Part shown: positions 50,201-62,200 of the stretch, piece by piece
Layout: each line of letters opens with the position of its first letter
Numbering within the stretch: position 1 is the stretch's first letter
DNA from: Opisthorchis felineus
Lineage: Eukaryota > Platyhelminthes > Trematoda > Opisthorchiida > Opisthorchiidae
DNA: 64,000 nucleotides
Reading direction: 5' to 3'
Assembly: GCA_004794785.1 (NCBI GenBank)
Contig: SJOL01006425.1
Span: 1,083,097 to 1,147,096, forward strand
Notes under the pieces: generated by a model
Told to the model about the DNA's origin: nothing
The model's database searches: none
Seen by the model: only the letters and a program-made list of their open reading frames with translations
Program-made: the position numbers and the translations under genes

Positions 50201-53200
50201 TTCTTGCGTATCTACCGATACAGTGAAAACAAGAGTATACATAGTGGTGTAGGATATCCCTAATAGGACCGCGCTAATTTTGAACAAACGGAGCCTTCTT
50301 CTACTGATGCCAAGCGGTTGAAACTGAGTAGAGTTAGAAAATGTTTGCTATGATTTGATGTTCATATGATGAATTGAAAGTTTTAATAAGTTCTTCTTCT
50401 AATCACTGCTAAAACGAAACAATTCGATGAAACAAACCGATATAATTGGAAGCAACGACATTCCCTAGAGCTAGCTCAATCGGTGAAGTAGCATAGACTT
50501 TTCATTAACCATTTCCACACACCGCAATCCTCTAGAAGAGACCCCTCAAAAAAGACACCACTGCCCGTCTTGCGCGACTTAATATGCAATCTCCTTCCCC
50601 GAAAAAATAAATATCACAGAGAGCAGGCTAAATAGCCTCTTTTCTCCGCGGTGGACGTAAATATCGTAAATATTGGACACAGGAAAACATGATAACAAAT
50701 TTGTATTACGCAAACAGTTTCCTGCAGACGACAGAGGAAGTATTACTGTTACTTTTAACCTCGGGCCCAACTAGACCCAAAAAAGTGTAAAAGGCAGTCG
50801 ATTTTGAACATATGGAATTGCAGTATACTCACAAGGATAGTACCCACTTGTGCTTGATGGGCCAGTGGTGACCCGGTTGGCAATCTCAACTAAAACGTTG
50901 AGATGTACACAAGGCAAACAAACGGAACAAAACATACCAGGTGTTGGCAGGGAATCGTTACCATCCTGAGTCTCTTGCATCTCAATCGACCGCACACGAA
51001 ACCCAGAGGCGCTCTGCAAGTTGTTTAGAGAGGACGAACGTTTTGGGTTTGACGGAGTCGCTTGGTGAGAATCCGAGGATGGACCAGCAGCCGGTAAACC
51101 GATCGCAGCTATAGGCGAGAGTCTCCGTGAAACATCGTGACGCAACAACAGCTCTGCCGAGGTAGTGCGAACAAGACGAGCTCGTAAACGTTTGCAACCA
51201 TTTGGTTTGTGGTCCCGTTCAGTCGCGCCGAACGATGATCTTTGGAGCGATCGACGTCCAGGCGCATGTTGGGTTTCTTGACGAGGACCATACGAGTCTA
51301 GAATCGAAAATGATCGCGACTCACATTTAGTTCGAAATGACACTCGTAAAATGAAACTGGCTACCGCAATAAGCTTTGCTTTGAATGGTAACAAGTTCCA
51401 CTTCGTTTAACGCAGAAAGAGGGAACATCTGTGGCTGATGAGATTGTCATGGTATTATGAAGTGGTTATTACAACCTGCCTGCTGGAAAACTGCCTCTCA
51501 CCTGAGGCCTCTTCGAAAAAAACTACTCTCATTTGGTGTACACAACATTGCCCGTAAGGTCACGACGCGGTGCGCGATCCCCCAGGAAAGAAGCAACACT
51601 CAGGGGAAGGAAAACACCTTTTTCTCTCATGGTATTGGTGATAGTAGCAGTTGCGGCAGTGACGGTAGTGGTGTAGTAACACTGTAGTCGTTTGTATTCA
51701 GCAGCAGTCAGGTCCCTGCACTTTGCTTCCACAAGCAGGCTGAACCAGGTGAAGGGAACGAGTAACTCAACAACCCAGTTGATGGTGACGTGTTACGGCG
51801 CGCGAAGACAACAACAGAGATTAGATTAAGCATCAAACAGCAAAGACAACGATGAAAGGAGACACGGACTCTGTTGATAATGAATGCCACTAAGTTGTGT
51901 TGGAACTTCCAACTGGGATACCATGAAATCCTTCAACCTGGGATATGCAAGACACAAGTGAGGCTTACCTAAATGGAAGCCCTATTCAGTTCTGTGTAGA
52001 GGTATCTTGTCTTTGTTTAGGAGTCAGCTGACGCGGAAAAAAAGTGGGGCATATTCTGGATTTGAGCGCAAGCACTGTACACGAAGGGAGCTCTCCTAAC
52101 AGCATCTTCTGTTAGCTAGTCACGTAGCCATCGTGAAAAGGCTTTCGCGTGGAATACAAATCACGAGTGAAAATGGAAACGCATGTGCAATGCAGAATCC
52201 GAGAAAAAAGTCCGTAGATCTGTGGAAAAGCTTCATTATTAGGATGTGCTCATTGGTACTGTTCGTGCAACTTGTGAAGGGAATTAGCATAGTGAACTAG
52301 CAAAGCGGAGAAAAGACAAGACAAACAACGCTGGTGTAAACAATCAGACACTCCAGCTGATTCTCCACCTTTGGTTGGAACTGACAGTATGTGATGTCGC
52401 AGTGAAGCCTCATAGAAACGCAAACCGATTCACGTGCACCGAAAACATCCAGCTGAGGTATGTTCGCCGACACACGGATTGTGGAGGCGAGTGCAGCATT
52501 ATTGGCTGCCTGACTAAATCATTAATGTAGCGTTTTTGAAGACTGGAGAAACAGAGTGCGGTCCAAAAGACTGATGAGGCATGTTCAAACCGAATTTATC
52601 CATTCAAAAACAGCTCTCAGATTAAAACTGAGCTGAGGCGCTGAGAATCGTTGTAAAACACCAGTAACGTGAAACCTGTTAGGCAACTTTGCTGTATGAA
52701 TTATTGAGTGGTCAATCATTTACCACGCCTACTTTAATATTTTCATTGAGGGTAGGATCGAGCGTGGGGTAGGTTTTCAGAAACCGCTCACACCTTATCC
52801 AAAAACACTGGCTACAATACTGTCATTTGTGTCCGATAGCCACGGAATTGGTAGTCGGAGATTTGAACCCACTTCCTCTGCCTGCATATGGAAACACGTT
52901 GCTCCATAACCCCATACGGTTCGACGGAGCACCATCCAGCTAAAAACTACAAATCATTGAACTGAGTTGTGTCGCTAGGTAAAACTGTTGTTTGCTTGTT
53001 GCTTGTTTGCTTGTTGCTTGTTTGGTTGTTGCTTGCTTGTTGCTTGTTGCTTGCTTGTTGCTTGTTTGCTTGTTTGCTTGTTGCTTGCTTGTTGCATGTT
53101 GCTTGTTTGCTTGTTGCTTGTTGCTTGCTGGTTGCTTGTTGCTTGCTGGTTGCTTGCTTGTTACTTGCTTGTTACTTGCTTGTTTCTTGTTGCTTGTTTG

Positions 53201-56200
53201 CTTGTTGCTTGCTTGTTGCTTGTTTGCTTGTTGCTTGCTTGTTGCTTGTTTGCTTGTTGCTTGTTTGCTTGTTGCTTGTTTGCTTGTTGCTTGTTGCTTG
53301 CTTGTTTGCTTGTTTCTTTTAATTATCCGTCAGAGGAGCCACTATTGTCCTGCTTAGTAGAGGACAGTAAGATGAAACACCTAAAAATGCACGCCACATC
53401 TGTGTCTACAGGCCTCCAAACTGAGAAAATACACAAACGCTGACATCACAAACTTTTTGCTAATATGCAAATGAGTAGTTCCAGTGCGGCATACTTTGGA
53501 GAGGAGTGCGAAACTGGAGCATGTGAGAAAAAATTTTCAAAGTCTATCTACTACCGACATAGCTGACCACGCAACAGCAAGCGAAAAGCATATGGTCAGG
53601 GAAGGTATGGACCATTGCATGTCACAGACTTTGGAAAATTGTGAAACAGCTTCCTGGAACGTCTGCTATATGTTTTGGCCCCACATCTGGTATCCTCGTG
53701 TGTTTATGCTTTGTGACCACGTACTATGAGCTGTACAAAACTCTATGACGTACCAATAGCACCAGTAACTCGCACAAAAAGAAACTAGTTTTCTCACATG
53801 GTTATTAGATATAGCGCTACCGAGATCGGATGAACTGTTTTCTTTTTACGGCACTTTGTGACAGTACTGCATGAATGTGCCTACCAGGTAGGTACACCTC
53901 GGTAGTCCACCACTCAGTAGTTTCCAACTGCCACTGAAGTACTCAGTGTTATTCAACCGGTTGAGTAATTCCAAGTGTGGTAAACCCATGACGCTGATAG
54001 ACCAGGAAAGTCGAATTTCGGAAATGAACTCGATCAGTCAATCTAGAAATCAGAATGTCGCAGTTGCGAGCATGCAGATGATTGATGAACACACCCGGAA
54101 GGCCAGAAAGTATGATCATCATCATACTCACGATACTAGTAACAGTAGTAATAATAATGGTAAGCTTTGTGGCAACAATACAATGTTGTCACTAAGTCCA
54201 CTGGCTTTTCCGATGTACAGTCGTGTATCCCTTCCCCATATTGGCTTAGAACACTTCGTATCCCTTCTGTATCCTTGTCAGAGTCATTTGGGTAAGACAC
54301 AGGAAGTGCTTCAAGGGTGGAGCAGAGTTTGGACGAAGGGACTGCCTTAAATTATTAAAAATCTCACTGCATAATCCACATAAAACGCCCCAGCCGAAAC
54401 TGGACTTTCTGACGAGGAATCCCGGTCGTTGAAGGATGAGTTATGGTCCAGGTAGAAGTCAGAGAACCAGAGGTTATAGATAGTGGAAGACTCACAAAGA
54501 TCTTGGAACAAAACGGATATCCTTCATACTTCATTAGAATACACGCTAAAGCTTGACACTGCATCTAAGGAGCCGAACTAGCAGAGCTTCTCTTCAATGA
54601 CAATAGTAAGATAACATCTGCCGACGGCACTAAAGCGGATATACAATGCGACAAAGCTACGCGGTCCCAACCTGATTCAGGGGTTACCACTACCCTAAAT
54701 AAAAGGAGTGAGGCAAAATGAACTGCTTTTATTATCATACTTTGTGCTAGGAACTCATGATTACATGTGGGAGGATCAGCTTTCTGATATCCGCAGACTC
54801 GCTTCCACCATCGGGGTCATATTGGATTTGTCAATTTTAGGCCCGACTACGTATGACTCAGTGCTTATCCCCGGTAGTATACGTCTACCGGTACAGAACA
54901 GACGCAGCATAACGAAAGCTAATTTCCCAGGGCTTCGAGAAAGCTCTAAATGTGAAGTTCCTTGACCAGTAATCAATGTGGACCAGTTACATCATCGATT
55001 GTACTACTGAAATGCCCAGTTGATACTGAATCAGTTGACCCAAATGATCTCACGTGTTGGTCTTCACTATTAGATTAAACCTCAAGTTAGAAAAATGAGT
55101 TGGAAATTACACTGTACCTTGGATTTTCAAGGGCTTGAAAAGTGAACTCCTGACCAAGAGTTCTGCAGTTTGAGCGCATCCCTTGATACCGCAGGTGCTT
55201 CTATCCAGGCCTACTCAACCTGAGGAAATTTAAACCAGTATCTATTTCAAGTTGCAAAACAGCTGTGTGCTGAAGGAGTGACATAGATGAAGCATTTGTT
55301 TGCTTCAATAATTTTAAAAAACCTAAACAGTCTGGAGTCGATCGTTTCGGAGAGCCTATTAGCAAGGATGCACCCCATAACTAAGATCACGAGGTCATTT
55401 GCGTATAAGAAAACCACAAAATATACGGCGAGCACAAGGAAAACAGTTCACCGGATTGCAAATAATATCCGTGTGGGACACCTGTGATACAGGTTCACCA
55501 AACCAACATTGACCGCCTTTTGATATCATGCGATATTCAAGAGTTAGTGGTAAGTAGAATCAGCCAATTCGAAGCACACCTATATCCCCATTTGGAGAGA
55601 GAGACCAGCCCTCAGAACACAACACGTTTCAATTGAGATTTCGTCCTGTAAGTGAAACCAATCTGGGCCGAGAAACCGAGAGGCATGGTACAGTTGTTTC
55701 ATCCTTAGGGGGGAGTCGTCAGCAGTGCGTATATCATGAATTCCCATGGAAATTCGAACTCGCAACCTCCCAGCTAGTAGTTGAAGACTAAACCGTTCGG
55801 CCACGAATGGCCGATTAGCATTGTAATTAACTCGCACTTAGACAGGATTTGGCGCCAGTCATTTGTCAATAACAGACTTCGCATTACGCGGCCACGACTG
55901 GCTCCTCGAGTGACGACTTCTCAGATGGAAGGTCCACTCATCGTGTGAACTATTATTCTTCTGAGCTGCTTTTAGTCTGTTGGTTCGTTAGTTCGAATCT
56001 CTGTAGATTCGTGAGATGCGCACTGCTGATGATTTCTAATAAGGATAAAACAGCCGTGCAGTGCTACTCGGACTTTCGGCATAGACTGATTTCAATTAAG
56101 GGGCGAAGGCTCGACTTCCATTTCTAAATATCTTCATACCACCAGTAAGCCACTTTTCGCCGGCCCATTAAAACATCATCATCATCATCATCATCATCAT

Positions 56201-59200
56201 TGACAACAGTACACCAGTAATACATGCTGATGCTTGACTGCCATACAACCACGAGTAGAAAAAGTCTTAGTAAACAGTGAAAAGAAAAGGGCAAGGTGGA
56301 ATATTAGTGCGAAGAAGCCCTATGTCTTTAAGGAAAACGACTAAAAGTAAGGTGCCTACTCCTTTACACAGCACTAAAACAAACACATCTGGGCACCATG
56401 TCAGAGTAAGGCGACATCAGCGGGATCAACCCAGCGTCCTTTGCGAACCTCACCCAACCTAAGCCCAGCGCACAACGACAGGTGAACTTCAGTTTGGCAG
56501 TGCGCGTAGGAAATGACAGCATGCGTGCCACCGGGGTCGGTTGCGTGTCATGTTCTGCCGAGTTTCTAACCACCTACTAGCAGGACCACAAGAGTCCTGG
56601 CCAGGAAGGCGCGAAGATCCAACACCACTCAGTCTGATACTAACCGCTTTCATTTCACCTTGTCCATGGAGATAAACTTCAGTGGCGGGTCCCTCTCACA
56701 AGGGGAAGATAGCCGTTTTAGCCGGATCGTTCAAGTGGCTTCGTCCGGGGCGAAAAACCATGGAAGCCACTGAAGCCAACACGAGAACCCACATAAGCAA
56801 CGTCGGCCTTCGCACTCGTAAAACAGCCAAGCAATTCCAAATCCGGAAGCAAGCTCATATTTTTAGACTAAGCAGTGTTACTTTCAAACAGCGAAAAAAC
56901 GTGTGAAGAGGACCATGAACTGATTTCTTCAAAACTTACCTAAGTTTCAAAGGGTTATGAATATAGTATCCGGCGCTAGTAATCTCGAACTAAAGTTAGG
57001 TAAACTAAAGTTAGGAAATAAATTAGGCAAATTGGCACACCAAGTTATTACCGAGGTAGCGTAGATAGTTTACTGTGACGAGCAGACAAAAATGCACATG
57101 ATTACTTAAGTGCCCGTGGCGGCACCGTGCGAACATTCCTCAAGAAAAACCCACGTGGTCACCCACACACACACACACACACACAGCCATGTGGTGTTGC
57201 TGGGGGAGTACTTTCTCTTTTTATACGGAAAACATGATCCATCAAACGTCAGTGTCATGCCACGTGTCGGAAGAAATAAGAAACCGGGCCCTAAAAATCA
57301 TAAACCCATATGAACCATGACGGCCAAAGACAGGTAACACGGTTTGCGAGATACGTAAAGCTGTCCGCTACCTCCATGCCTGCTTTCGAATAGTAGGCAC
57401 ATTGTCAGGCACCACATCTGAGATCGGGATTTTTTTACTTTCTGAGTGTAAAATGCATATCAGAAGAAATGAATTTTTTGGTTCAGTTGGAAGTGCTCTG
57501 GTATACTGTTCATTAGGAAAGTGAAAAAATATACGCATAGTTGAAATAAGCTGCAATGAGAACTTTGTGATAATAGATGAAACTGTTTAAGGGAGCGCTT
57601 CGAGTGCATTCTTTCTAGTTTATGGGTATGCCAACCTAAAGAAAAGTGATACGTACTATGCTGAGTGCGGCAGAGTAGAAAGCAACCAGAAAAAAACAGG
57701 GCAAATCTAAATTGAGCTGACAAATATTTCTGCTCTTTATCGTCTGCTGGCTCTGCAACAAGTGAAGCATTCATCCAAATCCAATGACACTGCGAATAAA
57801 AACTTCTTATGTTAATTGGCATTGTGCGTCGTTTCAAGGTCACATACTGCTGATTCCTTTCTTCCATTCTTGTTGTGTACAGCGTGATTCCCCGTTTTTG
57901 TTGTTTCGGTTTTGCGCATACGCCAACTTTCTTGTTTTTGACCTGAACGTAAACTGCTCTTTGACCTTGTCATCGCACGTGTTGTTTAAATCAACACGTG
58001 GGTTTCGCTAGCTTGTGGCCACCTTGCCTCGAGTCGGTGTGAAATTTGGAATCCCGTTGGGAATTAGAAGTTCCTAAACCGGTCTACAGAAGCCGGCGTA
58101 ATCCCACGATTTGCGGTTTGTACACTTTTATCATTTCATTATTGTATTCGTAGTAGCGTATTTGTTGACAAACCTCCATTGGAACGATTTGACTTTTGAG
58201 GTTTTGCACGTAACTCAACGTGGCCCAACTGATTGCTGGAAACAACCAGTACATATTACGTTAACAATTTGTACCATTTATAAATGTGATCGATTCCAGC
58301 CTGTCTTGCTTTACGGTAAAAGTATCTAAGGAGGTCATGTTACAAACGACGAACACCAATATTTACGGTCTGACTACAACTGAGTTTTGACTGACACTAC
58401 TGTGAAGCTCGATACGAACGAACAAAACAGATATGGAAATGAAGCAGTCATAACTCTCGGGTGAACCAAACGAAGGATTGTTGTCTGGAATTAATAATAA
58501 ATAAACGTTAATTAGTCAGCTGTGATACTCCTTTCGGTGAATAGTTCGCATGCCACCCGAAGGAAGCACAAGGGCTGAGATACTGTCAGGTTGCCACGTT
58601 CACAGCGGTGGAAGCGTAAGTATATAGGGCAACCAGCATTTCGTTGGAAATGTGGTTTCACAAGAAAATCAATGGAGATTCAATCACAAGGTCATTCTTT
58701 CGCTTGACAGGCTAATACAGGTATAAGAGGTTCAAAGTCAACGAAAGGCATCGGATAGCTGCATTCTGATTTAATTAACGAATTTTGCTGCGCCGTACGG
58801 AGCAACGACAGACAATCATCTGGCATGATCCAGATATGAAGAAGTAATTGCACCTAAAGAGGAGTAAGTTGAAACGTCGAAGGCTGGTGGCAACAGCCTC
58901 TGCTCAAACGTTGCACCTTATGGTCAGAATCAGTCCCACTGAAGGGGGGTCGTGTACACGAAGGGGTACATACCAAACTAGGGAGGGTGGCAGTAGTGGC
59001 AGCGTAGACTTGCGTAGACTCCCTACTTCATGCAGCGAGTAAGGCGACCCAACTGACTGCATAACCGATAGCCTGTAGTTGGGCGACGCAAGAACTCGCC
59101 TCACAGACCCCCGTTTTGTATTTCTGGACGTTGACACCGTCTTTTCTAGGAAGTATCTTGTTAAAAACTCCCCACCTCAGTGTAAATGCATACTTCAACC

Positions 59201-62200
59201 TCACACCCCATTCGGTTCTGTGGCACATGAGCTCACTTTTGAACATACTTTTGAGGAGAGTAACAGCCAAGAAGAACTCTCCGTAAATCCTAGAACGACT
59301 GACTGGTCTTCCATAGTTTTAAAGAGGAAACTATACAAAATTCAGGCCCAAGCAAACAACCTTGCCTATCACAAAACTCCTATCTGCTTCACAAGCCTGA
59401 AGCTTGTGAAACTTCCGGTCCATGAGAAAAAGCTTATTGGCATCAAACACTCAATGTGCTTGTGAGGAATCATGCAAGCCTCTAGTGTACATAGGATATA
59501 GAGGCTATTAGCAAGTATTCCTAGGAGCAGGATCATGTGAGTTCTGATGGGAAAAACCTTGACCGTCAACATGATAAAACTTCTTACCATTGGCTCGGGA
59601 AAATTCCGAGACGGAAAACCGAGTACGTTTCTCCACCGCTTCCACAGATGATGGCTGACCTGAATGCCTTGTTCGCCCGGTGCTCGAACAGTCGGGTGGT
59701 TCTACTGCACTGAAAACTCTCTGAGAAGCACGTGCTTCAGGTACTTCGACTAAGTCATCCGAGGTGAGGCTACAATCAGCAAGAACAGTGTTGTGCTGCA
59801 TACGCCGCCCAAGCGCGTGAGCGCTGCTGGCTAAACTGGTGCAGCCACTGCGTTCGGAGACATCTGATGATCGGTCATTGGAACGATCTTCTCCCCCCAG
59901 TAGTTCCTCTTCATTAGTCGTATTGAGAACGTCCAGTCCACCATCTCCGGTGAAACTGTTGTCCAGTAAATTGCATTCTGATGAGTCAAGAAGTCGATCG
60001 TAAAGAAACCCATGCCGAGGACTGGGAAAAAAGGGGAGCAAATAACACGAAATCTTAGCTAAACACATGCAGCGCTTGGCAGTCTGAAAAAATTTCGAAA
60101 GAGGACACCAAGGAGTCATGTGATAGCATCAAACCCCGACCTCCGAACTTCAAAGTAACCGTCATACAAATTAGCCATGCCAAGGGCAGATTTAATGGGT
60201 GAGTGGGCAACTGGAATGTCAGTAGTGAAACGATGAGTGACAGTTGCCGTAGCGCCTTACAGGCAAGCATGTGACAACGAACGAATTAGAAACTCAACAA
60301 GAGACGATTAGCATTAGATTCCGTGTCAAATCCTTCCCTGTATACTTTCCGTAATCAACACCGAGAAGCTCGAAATCTCAGATCAATACTCAACCTTGAT
60401 TGATTTCCATCCTACATCACCTTTCGGAACACGTCTATATAGTAACAAACAGGCTGCGGGTAGAAACTGTGGTGGCCAGTTACTCTGGTCAATACTATCT
60501 GTCAAACACCGCCACAAAGCCCACATCTCCCTTCATCGTGGCACAACGGAGTTAATCATGGTGTGATAGCTGTTACACACAGACTAATAGGGGCTTTGGC
60601 TGTGAAATCACCAGGGTGTAGCGCGTCCTAGACCAATATAAATGATTCTCCTACACAACAACAAATGGACTCAATGGCGACTCCACGACGAAGGCCACAA
60701 AGGGTTTCAGATGTCACTACTTGGTTCTGTGGAACTAGCCTTGGAACCGTTTAACGGTCAACCGGATCCATGGAACCCACTAGGTGGCCATATAAACGAG
60801 CTAAGAAACATCACATCTGACAGAATAAGCGGATAGGATACACTCAAGATCCGCGACCCTTCTGATGATTCTGCTGTTTACAAACTTCCTTGCACTACCT
60901 TGCACTGTGCACTGGGCTGCGTAAAAGCTAGAGACGTATCCCCGAACAAAACCCGTGCCTCACTCGTACACAAATTCTAATGTTACTTCATGATTATGTC
61001 CAGTTCCGGTCACAGCATCTCGGAGGCTGGCTCAGTCGACGCGGTGACAAATACGCAAGAAGGGCCTTCTCCTTCGAAATCAAGAATACACTGTTTGCAA
61101 GCTACTGGGACGTTCGTTTTCTACTTAACATCGGAAGCCAAAGTAGCGCTATGTAAAATTTCGTTGACACTGTATGATTTCGGAAGCACGGATTCTCGGT
61201 TTCAGTACATGACTTATCAAAATCCCAAGTGCAGAATCTTCCTACTGACCGTACCATAGCATCCCAGGTGGCAACTCGGGTCCCGTGTGCTCTAACAGCT
61301 CTTTACGGCCACGTTCAAGACGCCCTGCTCTCTTGGGGGCCACTATCGTCAGGATTGCAACATCTCGTTTCAAAGGCTCTCAGTGACTATACTTCGTCGA
61401 ACGTTTCGCACAAAGACGATTTCGAAGATGGGCTATCAGAAGTGGTCCACCGTGCGCCCAAACGCGATTTTCCGATAGGTGCCAGTGACTGGAACACAAG
61501 AACTGGTGCCATTTGTCACAGCACTGAAAAGTTCGAATTGGAATGACACTGCGAAAACAGTGATTGATTGGCCAACACTGCTCCCATTATTCGACCCGTG
61601 ATGTCTAACATATATTCTTAGCACCTGAGGAGACACCTACTCACCTGTGATTCAAACGACAACTACACGCTAGTAACATTCCGGCGGGTATCGTCTGGTC
61701 AAGACTGCGGGTCGTACCATGGAGCCGAAATCTGGAATAAATGCTATGCAGGTCACCCTCCTGTAAGCTTAAGGTTCAAATCTTGCCCCATCGTCCAGCA
61801 CAAACAACGATCCAAAAGATGAATCAAGGTCACCCACTTTGAAGAGACAGAAAAGCGTTCACAGGTCTCGCGTGCAATCAACAGTCAAGTGAAGTCTATT
61901 GTCTCCTTGAGCTCAGCCAATCTCCGTTGGACAGTTCTGGTCCCATCAGAGGACATCCACACAGCAAGTCGCCACATCAAATCTCAGTTTTGCACGCGAC
62001 CCTAAAAACAGGGTCTCCAAACGGACTATGAAACTCTCTCAGATAGCTGCCCATTTATATGTTGATAACGCCTTCGACTTGCTCAACTTCAGTCGCCAGA
62101 CAAAACACTCGGCCGAACAGGCTAGACGGAAACCTAAACAGAATTTAGTATGGAGATAGCTGCAAATGTCGACGACTACTCGCAACTTTCCCGGCTGGTC

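Larger units (their letters stand above)
51298..59587 (-). other. GAPVD1 intron, 8.3 kb
   Basis: It contains the TTGCTTG minisatellite, tRNA-like SINE fragments (52850-52935, 55690-55820, 55965-56100), a CAT repeat (56174-56200), a CA repeat (57163-57185) and a truncated SINE (58520-58600). No supported exon. Confidence 0.6.

Noticed and set aside
52969..53443. Three overlapping Cys/Leu-rich open frames of 117–151 codons
   Set aside because: They are translations of the TTGCTTG minisatellite, which has no stop codons in its repeated unit. No gene features.
55740..55812. tRNA-Ser/Leu gene on the - strand
   Set aside because: Boxes A and B are present, but the acceptor stem does not pair and a shared SINE-type tail follows.
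57460..57867. 135-codon frame in the 8.3-kb GAPVD1 intron, - strand
   Set aside because: Phe/Cys/His-rich low-quality sequence, no family features, and no matching splice sites to the neighbours.
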